Numbered from the stretch's first letter, positions 36,226 through 45,110 are shown. The stretch is 64,000 bases of DNA from Cohnella zeiphila (GCF_014212055.1 NZ_JACJVO010000009.1:248001-312000); one strand, 5' to 3'. Notes: generated from the letters alone by a model not told the origin. Numbers and translations: made by a program.

Positions 36226-37974
36226 ATGGGGGTTTCGACAAGAAAGAAGCTTTGGGGCTCGGCATCGCTGGCGCTCGCGCTCAGTCTCGCGCTTGCCGGA
36301 TGCAGCGGCAATAACAACGGCAATAACGCGGGCGGCAGCGCGGACGGCGGTTCCTCGCCGAGCCAAGGGGCGGCTTCGGGTACGGCGTCCGCTTCCGCCG
36401 GCGGAAGCGCCGAGGCGTCGACGGGCGACGATCTGAAACCGATTACGATCTCGGCGTTCATCGGTTCGCCGAATCAGGCGCCGACGCCGGACAACCGGAT
36501 CTACAAGAAGATCAAGGACGAGCTGGGCGTTACGCTCAACATGGAATTCCTGGTCGGCGACTTGCAGCAGAAGCTCGGCGTCATGATCGCAGGCGGCGAC
36601 TATCCGGACCTCATCACGGCCGACCCGAAGCTCGTGACGGCCAAAGCGGTCATTCCGCTGGAGGATCTGATCGACAAGTACGGGCCGCATCTGAAGGAGC
36701 ACTACGCGGCTTACTGGAATCGAATGAAGGATTCCAGCGACGGCCATATTTATTGGCTGCCGAACTATGGCGCCTATACCGGAGAGGTTCATAACACCGG
36801 CCCTTATGAAGGCCCGGCCTTCTTCATTCAGAAGCAAGTTCTTAAGGAAGCGGGCTGGCCGACGCCGAAGACGCTGGACGATTACTTTAAGCTGATCAGC
36901 GACTACGCGGCGAAGCATCCGACGACGAGCGACGGTCAGCCGACGATCGGCTTCACGACTCTCGCATACGACTGGCGAACGTTCCCGCTGACCAACGCGC
37001 CGGAGCATCTAAGCGGTCATGCGAACGATGGCGGCGTCGTAGTCGACAACGGAGTCGCCTCCGTATTTGCCACCCAAGATATCTCCAAGACTTATTACAA
37101 AAAGCTCAACGATATTTATAACCAAGGCTTGATGGACAAAGAAGCCTTCGTGCAGAACTATGACCAATATTTGGCGAAGATTTCGTCGGGCCGCGTGCTC
37201 GGCATGTTCGACCAGCGTTGGGACTTCGAACAGGGCGAGAACGAGCTGGTCGCTCAAAACAAGATCGGCGAAACCTATGTCGGCTTCCCGCTGACCTACG
37301 ATGGCGTCAAGGACCACTATCTCGACCGCGCCGTCATCAACCTGAACAACGGCTTCGGCATCAGCAAGGATGCCAAAGACCCGGTTCGTATCATCAAGTT
37401 CCTTGACGCTCTCGTGACCGAAGACTGGCAGAAGACGCTGCAGTGGGGCGAAGAAGGCGTCGATTACGAAGTGGACGCGAACGGCAAATTCTACCGCACG
37501 CAGGAACAGCGCGATCAGCAGAATGATCCGACCTGGAAGCTGGCCAATAAAGCCGATGCATTATGGGGCTACGCGCCGAAGATGGAGGGCACTTACAGCG
37601 ACGGCAACGCTACGGGACCGGGCGGTCAACCGGACGAGTTCTATGCTTCGCTGAAGCCGGAGGACAAGGAAGTGCTCGACGCCTACCAACACAAGACTTG
37701 GTCGGAGTTCTTCTCCCCCGCTCCGGAGAATCCGGTCTATTATCCGGCCTGGCAGATCGATCTGATCGACGGCTCCGATGCCTCGGTCGCCAACAAGCAG
37801 ATGACGGACGCTACGCTTAAGTATTTGCCGAAGGCGATCATGTCCAAGCCGGACAAATTCGACTCCGTCTGGGACGAATACGTAAATGCTTACAAGAAGA
37901 TCAACGTGAAAGCGTATGAAGATCGGATCAACTCGCAAATTCAGTGGCGGATTCAGAACTGGACCAGCAACTAA
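36226..37974 (+). CDS. Extracellular sugar-binding lipoprotein, LplA type
   Basis: A 582-residue lipoprotein with lipobox LALAGC (Cys at about residue 26), an Asn/Gly/Ser-rich linker and a long family 1 solute-binding domain. It is related in architecture to the lipoprotein at 12769 but with a distinct sequence. GAAGGAGGAG lies upstream of the ATG. It delivers an oligosaccharide to permeases 38077 and 39059. Expression probably depends on the RR-HK-RR trio upstream and on CcpA. A long hairpin separates it from the permease genes. Confidence 0.92.
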   Translation: MGVSTRKKLWGSASLALALSLALAGCSGNNNGNNAGGSADGGSSPSQGAASGTASASAGGSAEASTGDDLKPITISAFIGSPNQAPTPDNRIYKKIKDELGVTLNMEFLVGDLQQKLGVMIAGGDYPDLITADPKLVTAKAVIPLEDLIDKYGPHLKEHYAAYWNRMKDSSDGHIYWLPNYGAYTGEVHNTGPYEGPAFFIQKQVLKEAGWPTPKTLDDYFKLISDYAAKHPTTSDGQPTIGFTTLAYDWRTFPLTNAPEHLSGHANDGGVVVDNGVASVFATQDISKTYYKKLNDIYNQGLMDKEAFVQNYDQYLAKISSGRVLGMFDQRWDFEQGENELVAQNKIGETYVGFPLTYDGVKDHYLDRAVINLNNGFGISKDAKDPVRIIKFLDALVTEDWQKTLQWGEEGVDYEVDANGKFYRTQEQRDQQNDPTWKLANKADALWGYAPKMEGTYSDGNATGPGGQPDEFYASLKPEDKEVLDAYQHKTWSEFFSPAPENPVYYPAWQIDLIDGSDASVANKQMTDATLKYLPKAIMSKPDKFDSVWDEYVNAYKKINVKAYEDRINSQIQWRIQNWTSN

Positions 37975-37994
37975 CGGAAGAAAACGATCGTCTT

Positions 37995-38029
37995 GCGGAA
38001 AGCATCGGCGAATTGCCGGTGCTTTCCGC
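37995..38029 (+). terminator. Intercistronic hairpin after the binding-protein gene
   Basis: A 15-bp, nearly perfect stem (GCGGAAAGCATCGGC at 37995, GCCGGTGCTTTCCGC at 38015) with a 5-base loop and no T-run. It is more likely an mRNA-stabilising or partial attenuation structure that keeps the lipoprotein mRNA in excess over permease mRNA than a full terminator. Confidence 0.6.
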
Positions 38030-38076
38030 ACCTGACGTGTGCCGAACTTCCGGAAGATAGATAGGAGGAGAGAACG

Positions 38077-39045
38077 ATGGCGAGCGCCACGAAAGTTATT
38101 TCATCGAAGACGGCCGCGATGACTGCCGCACCCCAAACGTCCCTGTTGAAACGGATGCGCAGCCAGAAGCAGTTGATACTGATGTCGCTGCCCATACTCC
38201 TTTACGTCCTTTTGTTTTCTTACTACCCCATTTGGGGCTGGACGCAGGCCTTTCAGAATTTCAAACCGGCGTTGCCTTTTTCCCAGCAGGAATGGGTCGG
38301 CTTTAAGCAATTCAAATTTCTTTTCAGAGACGATATGTTTCTGAAGGTGCTGCGCAACACCATCGGCATGAGCTTCATCAATCTTGTGCTCGGCTTCGTC
38401 ACGGCGATCTTATTCGCCATTTTGCTTAATGAAATCAAGAACAAGCTGTACAAGCGTACGATACAGACCATCTCTTATCTTCCGCACTTTCTGTCGTGGA
38501 TCATCGTAACGGGCCTCGTCGCGAATGCGTTGTCCGTAGACGGCGGCATCGTCAACGTGGTGCTCATGAAGCTCGGATTCATTCACGAGCCGATCATGTG
38601 GCTCAGCAAGCCGCACTACTTCTGGGGAATCGTAGGCGCTTCCCATGTGTGGAAGGAAGTGGGCTGGAATGCCATTATCTACTTGGCGGCTATCACGTCC
38701 ATCGATCCCTCGCTTTACGAAGCGGCGGAGATCGACGGGGCGAACAGATACAGGAAGATGCTTAATATCACCCTGCCGGGCATCAAGTCGATCGTCATCA
38801 TTTTGCTGATCATGAATCTCGGCTGGATTCTGGACGCAGGCTTCGAGGTGCAGTACCTGCTCGGCAACGGCGTCGTCGTCGACTGGTCGCAGACGATCGA
38901 TATTTTCGTACTGAAATACGGCCTGCAGATCGGCAACTATTCGCTTGCAACCGCCGCAGGCATCTTTAAGACCGTTGTCAGCATCACGCTCATCTTCGCG
39001 GCCAATACGATCGCCAAGCGCTTCGGCGAAGACCGCTTGATATGA
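38077..39045 (+). CDS. ABC sugar importer permease, LplB type
   Basis: A 322-residue CUT1 permease. Membrane segments begin near residue 34 (LILMSLPILLYVLLFSYYPI) and the EAA loop is YEAAEIDGANRYRKMLNITLPG. AGGAGGAG precedes the ATG. It pairs with the permease that starts 13 bases downstream and with lipoprotein 36226. Residues are LplB-typical, such as WGWTQAFQNFKP after the first helix. No ATPase is encoded in the operon. Confidence 0.93.
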   Translation: MASATKVISSKTAAMTAAPQTSLLKRMRSQKQLILMSLPILLYVLLFSYYPIWGWTQAFQNFKPALPFSQQEWVGFKQFKFLFRDDMFLKVLRNTIGMSFINLVLGFVTAILFAILLNEIKNKLYKRTIQTISYLPHFLSWIIVTGLVANALSVDGGIVNVVLMKLGFIHEPIMWLSKPHYFWGIVGASHVWKEVGWNAIIYLAAITSIDPSLYEAAEIDGANRYRKMLNITLPGIKSIVIILLIMNLGWILDAGFEVQYLLGNGVVVDWSQTIDIFVLKYGLQIGNYSLATAAGIFKTVVSITLIFAANTIAKRFGEDRLI

Positions 39046-39058
39046 GGAGGGCAACCCG

Positions 39059-39961
39059 ATGAGAACGAGAACGCTACGGCTGGAGCCGGTTGTCTTCCAA
39101 ACGTTCAACGCTATCGTCATGATCGCGCTGACGGTCATCACGCTGTATCCTTTTCTGAATACGCTGGCCGTATCGTTTAACGCCGGCAACGATACGATTC
39201 GCGGCGGCATCTATTTATGGCCTCGCATTTGGACCGATCAGAACTACCGAGCGGTGTTCGCGGGCGGGACGATCTATCACGCTTTCTGGGTATCGGTGGC
39301 AAGAACGCTTATCGCCACGGTGCTCAGCCTGTTCCTGACCTCCATGCTGTCCTATACGGTCAGCCGCAAGGAATACGTGTTCCGCAAGCCGGTTACGATC
39401 CTCATCGTGATGACGATGTATTTCAATGCGGGACTGATTCCTACCTACTTCCTGATCAAAGATCTGCACCTTTTGAACCATTTCTTGGTCTATATCGTTC
39501 CAGGCTTGATCAGCGCGTTCAATATGATCGTCATTCGAACCTATATGCAGACGCTTCCGGAAGGACTGATCGAATCGGCCAAGGTAGATGGCGCGGGAGA
39601 TTTCCGGGTATTCCTCTCGATCATTCTGCCGCTCTGCCAACCGGTTCTGGCCACCGTGGCGCTGTTCGTCGCGGTCGGGCAGTGGAACTCCTGGTTCGAT
39701 ACGTTCCTGTATGCCTCCTCCAAGCAAAACTTGAGCACGCTGCAATATGAGCTGATGAAGCTGTTGTCATCCGCGTCGTTCTCGAATGCCAACCCGTCCG
39801 TCGTCAATGGGAACAATGCGAACGCCGCGCTTAACATGGTGACCCCGGTCTCGATCCGGGCGTCGATCACGATCGTCGCCTCGGTGCCGATCCTGGTCGT
39901 CTATCCGTTCCTGCAAAAATATTTCGTGCACGGCATGCAGCTCGGCAGCGTGAAAGAGTAG
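39059..39961 (+). CDS. ABC sugar importer permease, YtcP type
   Basis: A 300-residue CUT1 permease with about six membrane helices, the EAA loop ESAKVDGAGDFRVFLSIILPL and the common C-terminus YPFLQKYFVHGMQLGSVKE. GAGGAGGG lies upstream of the ATG. It is the last gene of the second importer operon; a terminator-like hairpin follows at 40111. Confidence 0.93.
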   Translation: MRTRTLRLEPVVFQTFNAIVMIALTVITLYPFLNTLAVSFNAGNDTIRGGIYLWPRIWTDQNYRAVFAGGTIYHAFWVSVARTLIATVLSLFLTSMLSYTVSRKEYVFRKPVTILIVMTMYFNAGLIPTYFLIKDLHLLNHFLVYIVPGLISAFNMIVIRTYMQTLPEGLIESAKVDGAGDFRVFLSIILPLCQPVLATVALFVAVGQWNSWFDTFLYASSKQNLSTLQYELMKLLSSASFSNANPSVVNGNNANAALNMVTPVSIRASITIVASVPILVVYPFLQKYFVHGMQLGSVKE

Positions 39962-40110
39962 GGGATGCCCGCCTGGATCCGGGAACGCGCAAACGGCCAT
40001 GCAGAACGCCCCGGAGACGCGACATTGGCCGCTCCTGTTCGAAGCGGAGCAGCGCCTCAAGCCGGCGGTTCGAAAGTTCGTCGGCTTCGGCTTGGGAGGG
40101 AAAGCGGAAG

Positions 40111-40145
40111 AGCCTCGGACAGAAAAATCCGGGGCTGTTTTATTT
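40111..40145 (+). terminator. Terminator of the second ABC operon
   Basis: The stem AGCCTCGGA (40111) / TCCGGGGCT (40128), with one G-T pair and an 8-base loop, is followed by GTTTTATTT. The rest of the 39962-40296 stretch shows no other gene. Confidence 0.65.
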
Positions 40146-40296
40146 GGACGTACGCCTGCCGTGTGCCTCAATGCCGTTTGCCTGGAGTAGGACCGAGGTC
40201 GCGGATTCCTCGTCTCGCTTCCGGGTCGAATGAAGGATTTTCCTGTCGGAAGAAGAATTAGAAATGAAGCGAGACAAATCTTCCGGGAGGGACGGC

Positions 40297-41295
40297 ATGA
40301 TCCAGGTCAACGAAGAGAGACGGAAGCAGCTGCAGTACATCGGCATTACGGAGGAGGATCTGAAGTATCTGGGGAGCCGGCGCGAGCAGTTCGAGCAAGT
40401 CGCGGACTCGGTCGTCGACCGGCTATACGACCATATCGAGGCTCAGCCGGAGCTGGCCGCCATCATCGGCAAGTACAGCACGATCGAGCGGCTGAAGATG
40501 ACGCAGCGCTGGTACTTCTTGACGCTGACGGAAGGCAAGATCGATATGGAATATATCGAGAAAAGACTGTTTATCGGCAAGCTGCATTCCAAGATCGGGC
40601 TGACGACGAACTGGTATCTGGGAACGTACATGGCTTACCTGGACAAGGCGCTGGACCATTTCCGGATCGCGGCGCCGGACGAATGGAGCCGCATCTTCTG
40701 GGCGCTGACCAAGATGTTCAACCTTGATTCCCAACTGGTGCTGGAAGCTTACGAAGAAGACGAGAAGCAGAAGATCCGGAACTTGTCCGAGCAGCGCGAA
40801 GCGACGCTCGCCCAGGTCAACAAGGCGGTGCAGGAGCTCGCTTCGATGATGGTGCAGCTCAGCTCCAGCAGCCAATCCGTCTCGGAGGCGGCGAGCCATA
40901 CGGCCGAGCTTCAGGAGACGGCGCACGGGAAGGTCGACTTGCTGCGCGACAAGATCGGCGAGATCGCTTCGGTCGGCTCGCTGCTGCAGGAAGTGTCGGA
41001 CCAAACTCACCTGCTCGGTCTGAACGCGGCCATCGAAGCCGCGCACGCGGGTCAGTACGGCAGCGGATTCGGGGTTGTCGCGAACGAAATCCGCAAGCTC
41101 GCCGCCCACTCCAAAGACTCGCTCAAGGTGATCAAGACGAACCTGGCCGACATCGCCGCCGTCCTGAACGAAGTGATGAGCGACTCGGAGACCACGTCCA
41201 GGCTGGCACGGGAGCAAGCGGCAAGCTCGCAGGAGCTGACGGCGTTCGTCGGCATGATCGAAGCGGTCACGGCCGAACTGGAGAAGATCCAATAG
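40297..41295 (+). CDS. Globin-coupled soluble chemotaxis-type sensor (HemAT-like)
   Basis: A 332-residue protein without membrane helices. The N-terminal 160 residues are a protoglobin/globin-sensor domain: LGSRREQFEQVADSVVDRLY, and the proximal histidine H97 in IGKLHSKIGLTTNWYLGTY, matching the H..IGL..WY pattern of HemAT. The C-terminal part is a short methyl-accepting signalling domain with the conserved hairpin tip around DQTHLLGLNAAIEAAHAG and FGVVANEIRKLA. It probably senses oxygen and acts on CheA, or on a partner without chemotaxis. The start is ATG 40297, with GGGAGGGAC upstream; ATG 40264 has a weaker site. Single gene, unrelated to the sugar genes around it. Confidence 0.9.
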   Translation: MIQVNEERRKQLQYIGITEEDLKYLGSRREQFEQVADSVVDRLYDHIEAQPELAAIIGKYSTIERLKMTQRWYFLTLTEGKIDMEYIEKRLFIGKLHSKIGLTTNWYLGTYMAYLDKALDHFRIAAPDEWSRIFWALTKMFNLDSQLVLEAYEEDEKQKIRNLSEQREATLAQVNKAVQELASMMVQLSSSSQSVSEAASHTAELQETAHGKVDLLRDKIGEIASVGSLLQEVSDQTHLLGLNAAIEAAHAGQYGSGFGVVANEIRKLAAHSKDSLKVIKTNLADIAAVLNEVMSDSETTSRLAREQAASSQELTAFVGMIEAVTAELEKIQ

Positions 41296-41394
41296 ACCGG
41301 GAGGGTCCGGCGGCCGAGCAAAAATCCGCCACGCCGATGTCGTGACGGAAAAGGAAAGACTATGGGTTTATTCCATCAATGTTCACGCAGGATA

Positions 41395-41417
41395 CCCCGA
41401 TCTTCTTGAAGTCGGGG
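41395..41417 (+). repeat. Left-end hairpin of the tnpB element
   Basis: CCCCGA, a bulged T, CTTC, a 2-base loop, GAAG and TCGGGG. It is a subterminal imperfect palindrome of the kind recognised in single-stranded form by TnpA of IS200/IS605 elements. Confidence 0.55.
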
Positions 41418-41508
41418 ATGAATGCGTGTCAGGCTATGCCTGAATGCCTCGTTTGTCTAGTCCTCTCTCCCGATATGTGCTAAGATTTGGGCAGAAGGAG
41501 GCGAACGT

Positions 41509-42550
41509 ATGCTCGTAACGGTGACGGCTAAAATAAAGATCAAGCCGACAGCGCCGCAGGCAGAAGCCCTGCTGCATACGGTCTCTGCTTATCGTGTGGG
41601 ATGTCATTATATCTCCTCCGTTGTGTTTAACGGCAAGGTGTTGAATCAGCGTTCCTTGCATGAGCTAACCTACCAAAATCTGCGCACTGTCTACGGATTG
41701 CGATCTCAGATGCGCAATCGGTGATGAAGACGGTAATCGCCAGATACAAGACCAATCGAAGCAAGGGTCACGCATGGACGCAGGTACAGTTTCAGAAGCC
41801 GGAATACGATCTGGTTTGGAAGCGCGATTATTCGCTGACAGACGGATTGTTCTCTGTGGGCACCTTGAACGGGAGAATCAAAGTTCCGTTCGAACGCAAA
41901 GGAATGCAGAAGTACTTCGACGGGTCCTGGAGGTTCGGAACAGCAAAGCTTGTCTACAGGAATCGCAAGTGGTACCTGCATATCCCGATGTCCAAAGAGA
42001 TCGAAGAACTAAAGCTTGAGGAGATTAAGCAAGTGGTCGGGATCGACCTGGGGATCAACTTCCTGGCCACCTCCTTTGACTCCCATGGGAAAACGAATTT
42101 CTATCCCGGCAGGCAGGTGAAACGCAAAAGAGCGTATTTCAAGCAATTGCGCCAGCAATTGCAGCGGAAACAAACTCCTTCCTCCCGCCGCAGACTCAAA
42201 CAGATAGGGCAACGAGAAACCCGCTACATGACCGATGTGAACCACAAGGTCAGCAAGGCACTCGTTCGCCACGGTAGACCGTTATGTGTCGGTATCGTGG
42301 GCGTTCTACCAGCTACGCAAGATGGTGGAATACAAGGCGCAGCTTGCAGGGGCTGTGACGATTGCCGTGGCCCCCGCATTATACATCCCGGCAGTGCCCG
42401 CGATGCAACCACCAAGAGAAAGCAAACCGGGACAAGAAACGGCATGGGTTTAGTTGCCGGAAATGCGCTTACAGGAGCAACGACGACCGGGTGGCCGCCA
42501 TGAATTTGTTGTTCAAAGGGTACCAGTACCTCGAAGAGGTGCAGGCGTAG
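41509..42550 (+). pseudogene. tnpB: Frameshifted and internally deleted tnpB (RNA-guided nuclease family)
   Basis: The first piece (41509-41724) encodes the N-terminus, VTAKIKIKPTAPQAEALLHT. The second (from 41721) encodes VIARYK through VGIDLGINFLATSF, with the RuvC-I aspartate, to VNHKVSKALVRHG. A deletion near 42275 then removes the RuvC-II segment with its catalytic glutamate. A further frameshift near 42370 separates WAFYQLRKMVEYKAQLAG from the zinc ribbon (SRQCPRCNH, FSCRKCAYRSN) and RuvC-III (DDRVAAMNLL). With at least three lesions and a missing catalytic residue, the protein is inactive. Confidence 0.85.
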
Positions 42551-42686
42551 CATGCTATGCCGTGTGGGGCAGCCGTCTTTCTGCCCGTCAGCAAGCACAA
42601 GCTTGCTACAGATGTGACGCCACGTTCGCGTGCGAACGCCAAGAGATCGGAGTCGTCAGACGATTGTACGATTGGGCAGTCACAAG

Positions 42687-42715
42687 CCCCCACTTCAAAA
42701 GAAGTGAAGTGGGGG
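42687..42715 (+). repeat. Right-end hairpin of the tnpB element
   Basis: Perfect 10-bp stem CCCCCACTTC / GAAGTGGGGG with a 9-base loop containing a further GAAGT. In active relatives this end also forms the 3' part of the omega RNA, with the guide beginning just outside. Confidence 0.65.
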
Positions 42716-42730
42716 TCATTGACTTCCGCA

Positions 42731-42841
42731 TTAACAGAAGATTCCGGCTTTCAGGATGATGACCAGGAGAACGTACAGTACCAGAACGAAAGCAGCCGCT
42801 TGCATAGCGCCGCCAACCAAGCCGCCTACAGGATAACCCAT
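42731..42841 (-). CDS. YjcZ-like hydrophobic microprotein (36 aa)
   Basis: A 36-residue protein too short for usual gene callers: MGYPVGGLVGGAM, then a single hydrophobic helix AAAFVLVLYVLLVIILKAG and a C-terminal IFC. The Gly-Tyr-rich start and the LVLYVLLVIIL helix resemble the YjcZ family of small sporulation-associated membrane proteins in Bacillales. GGTGGTGAT lies a few bases upstream of the ATG at 42841. It would be a one-pass membrane peptide. The tnpB element inserted just beyond its stop codon. Confidence 0.75.
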   Translation of the reverse strand: MGYPVGGLVGGAMQAAAFVLVLYVLLVIILKAGIFC

Positions 42842-43029
42842 GCCGATCACCACCGTTCTGTCTGGTTTGACGTTACCTTGCCAGTATATTCATAGGCGTC
42901 TACAGGGTCAGTTCATTCGCCTAGGGCGTTTAGAATTCCGCATTCGCACAAACTTGCGGCCGCAAGTCTAAGAATATTCTCCGGGTAAAACCTGAAGATC
43001 GTCCCCTTCCGCCATCCCGCGCCGAGGCT

Positions 43030-43048
43030 TAGAATGAAAGCGGTAACG
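43030..43048 (+). promoter_or_regulatory. Promoter -10 with downstream cre-like site
   Basis: TAGAAT (43030-43035) is a good -10. It runs directly into TGAAAGCGGTAACG (43035-43048), which differs from the CcpA consensus WTGNAANCGNWNNCW only at the last position. The location at the transcription start is the classic position for catabolite repression of galactonate dehydratase. Confidence 0.6.
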
Positions 43049-43086
43049 ATACGAACGCGCAGCGGCGCGAAAGGCGGGAGGGCATC

Positions 43087-44205
43087 ATGAAAATCGCGAA
43101 AATCGAAGTTTTTCACTTGCGTCCTCGTTTTTCCTTTTTGAAAATGACGACGGACGAAGGGCTCGTCGGCTGGGGAGAAGCCGTGGTCGAGGGAAGATCC
43201 CGCACGGTGGAGATGGCGGTGAAGGAGCTGGAGCCGCACCTGATCGGCCAGGATCCGCGCAGGATCGAGCATCTGTGGCAGGCGATGTACCGCGGCACGT
43301 TTTACCGCGGCGGGCCGATTCTGTGCAGCGCGATCAGCGGAATCGAGCAGGCGCTGTGGGACATTCTCGGCAAGTCGCTCGGCGTGCCGGTATATCAGTT
43401 GCTCGGAGGAGCGGTTCGCGAGCGCATCCGAATGTACAAGGGTGTCGGGGGCGACTATGCGGAACAAGCGTACGAGAACGCCAAGCGCTGGAAAGAGCAG
43501 GGCTTCACGATGATGAAGACGGGCATCGAAGCGATGGCGCACGTCATGGAGACGCCCGCTTGGATCGCCAAGCAGGTGGAACGGATCGAAGCGATCCGGG
43601 ACGCGATCGGTCCGGATTGCGATCTGGGCGTCGACTTCCACGGGCGCATCAGCCCGGCGCTGGCGATCCGGCTGGCGAAAGAGCTGGAGCGGTTCCAGCT
43701 CATCTTCATCGAAGAGCCGTGTCTGCCGGAGAACGTCGACACGCTCTCCACGATCGCCCGGTCGACAACGACGCCGATCGCGACCGGCGAGCGGCTGTTC
43801 ACGAAGTGGGCGTTCCGGGAAGTGCTGGAGAAGCAGGCCGCCGCGATCGTACAGCCCGACCTGGCTCACTGCGGCGGCATTCTGGAAGGCAAGAAGATCG
43901 CGGCGATGGCGGAGACGTATTACGCGGGATTCGCTCCGCACAATCCGCTCGGTCCGATCAATCTCGCGGCGAGCATTCAACTGTCGGCCAACGTGCCGAA
44001 TTTCCTCGCGCAGGAGCACGCGGTGTTGGGCGAAGGCTACCTGAAGCAGCCGTTTGTCGTCAAGAACGGCTACGTCGAACTGCCGAAAGACCCGGGACTC
44101 GGAATCGAAGTCGACGAGGATGCCATTCAGGAGCTGCGCTACGAAGGCGATTGGGATACGCCGCGGTGGTTCCACGCCGACGACGGCTCGGTCGCGGATT
44201 GGTAA
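43087..44205 (+). CDS. dgoD: D-galactonate dehydratase
   Basis: A 372-residue enolase-superfamily enzyme converting D-galactonate to 2-dehydro-3-deoxy-D-galactonate. The metal ligands D183 (VDFHGR), E209 (IEEPCLPE) and E235 (ATGERLFTK) and the catalytic histidines H185 and H285 (APHNPLGP) fall at exactly the residue numbers known for E. coli DgoD, so the function is well supported, although some mandelate-racemase relatives act on other aldonates. GGGAGGGC lies before the ATG. The next gene (SDR dehydrogenase) starts 23 bases downstream, making an oxidative galactose pathway likely. No DgoK or DgoA is present in the window. Confidence 0.9.
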   Translation: MKIAKIEVFHLRPRFSFLKMTTDEGLVGWGEAVVEGRSRTVEMAVKELEPHLIGQDPRRIEHLWQAMYRGTFYRGGPILCSAISGIEQALWDILGKSLGVPVYQLLGGAVRERIRMYKGVGGDYAEQAYENAKRWKEQGFTMMKTGIEAMAHVMETPAWIAKQVERIEAIRDAIGPDCDLGVDFHGRISPALAIRLAKELERFQLIFIEEPCLPENVDTLSTIARSTTTPIATGERLFTKWAFREVLEKQAAAIVQPDLAHCGGILEGKKIAAMAETYYAGFAPHNPLGPINLAASIQLSANVPNFLAQEHAVLGEGYLKQPFVVKNGYVELPKDPGLGIEVDEDAIQELRYEGDWDTPRWFHADDGSVADW

Positions 44206-44228
44206 GCGCGGAAGGAGGAGAAGCCGCT

Positions 44229-45008
44229 ATGCAAGGCAAAGTAGCCATCGTGACCGGCGCGGCGTCGGGTATCGGCCGGGGCATCGCGGAAGTGCTCGTC
44301 CGCGAGGGATGCCGGGTTACCGTCGCGGATTGGGACGAAGCCAAGGGAGAACGAACGGTTCGCGAGCTGAACGGCGATGATTCCGGACGGGCTCTGTTCG
44401 TTCGCGCCGACATGACGAAGGAAGCCGACATTGAGGCGATCGTCGACCGGACGATGGAGCGTTGGGGTTCGGCGGACATTCTGGTCAACAACGTGGGCAC
44501 TCACGACTACAGGGCGATCGAGAAGTTCCGGGCGGAGGATTGGGATCGCTTGTTGGCCGCAGACTTGCGGGGCCACTTCCTGGCGATTCAGAAGGTGCTG
44601 CCGCACATGAGAAGCGCCGGCGGCGGCGCGATCGTCAACATCTCCTCCGTACACGCGCTGCAATCGCAGCCGCACTTCTCGGTCTACGCGGCGGCCAAGG
44701 GCGGCATTGTCGCCATGTCGCGCAGTATGGCGATGGAATGCTCGGCCTGCGGCATTCGCATCAATACGGTGCTGCCGGGATTGACGCGCAACGATCGTAT
44801 CGACCGGTCGCTGGACGGCCTGGGCCCGGACGAGAAGACAAGCCGGGAGCGGGCGATGGCGAGGAACATTCCGCTCGGCCGGATCGCCGAACCGACGGAC
44901 ATCGGCGAAGCGGTCGCTTTTCTCGCCAGCGATCGCGCTTCGTTCATTACCGGTACGACATTGGTCGTAGACGGAGGAGAGTCGGCTCATCTGTCGTGGG
45001 GAAATTGA
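44229..45008 (+). CDS. Short-chain dehydrogenase/reductase
   Basis: A 259-residue classical SDR. The cofactor site is TGAASGIGRG at residues 9-18, with D34 at the end of strand 2, suggesting NAD rather than NADP. NNVG lies at 87-90; the catalytic residues are S139/S140, Y153 and K157 (YAAAK). The C-terminal VVDGG motif is present. AGGAGGAG precedes ATG 44229; the long frame upstream (from 43275) is a shadow of dgoD. By position it may oxidise galactose (or L-fucose) to the lactone feeding DgoD, but substrate cannot be read from sequence. Confidence 0.88.
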   Translation: MQGKVAIVTGAASGIGRGIAEVLVREGCRVTVADWDEAKGERTVRELNGDDSGRALFVRADMTKEADIEAIVDRTMERWGSADILVNNVGTHDYRAIEKFRAEDWDRLLAADLRGHFLAIQKVLPHMRSAGGGAIVNISSVHALQSQPHFSVYAAAKGGIVAMSRSMAMECSACGIRINTVLPGLTRNDRIDRSLDGLGPDEKTSRERAMARNIPLGRIAEPTDIGEAVAFLASDRASFITGTTLVVDGGESAHLSWGN

Positions 45009-45068
45009 AGCGGATGCAGGGTCGCGGGCAAGCGGTCGGGGCCTTCACGATCGCCTCTTTGCCCGAAA

Positions 45069-45108
45069 CAAGCAAACGCCAGGGGATCTTCCCCCTGGCG
45101 TTTGCTTG
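45069..45108. terminator. Bidirectional terminator between convergent genes
   Basis: The long inverted repeat AAGCAAACGCCAGGGG (about 45070) / CCCCTGGCGTTTGCTT (to about 45107) lies between the stop codons of the SDR gene (plus) and the AraC gene (minus). Confidence 0.75.
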
Positions 45109-45110
45109 CG

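Larger units (their letters stand above)
41380..42722 (+). mobile_element. Decayed IS200/IS605-type element carrying only tnpB
   Basis: The region is bounded by hairpins of the kind found at IS605 ends: CCCCGA..TCGGGG at 41395-41417 and a 10-bp stem CCCCCACTTC/GAAGTGGGGG at 42687-42715. It contains a broken tnpB and no tnpA. Base composition is lower in GC than the flanks. The right end lies about 10 bp from the 3' end of the microprotein gene at 42731. Confidence 0.75.

Noticed and set aside
42557..42895. 112-residue plus-strand ORF covering the IS right end
   Set aside because: Composition is unlike a protein, it crosses the element boundary, and the minus strand contains a more convincing microprotein.
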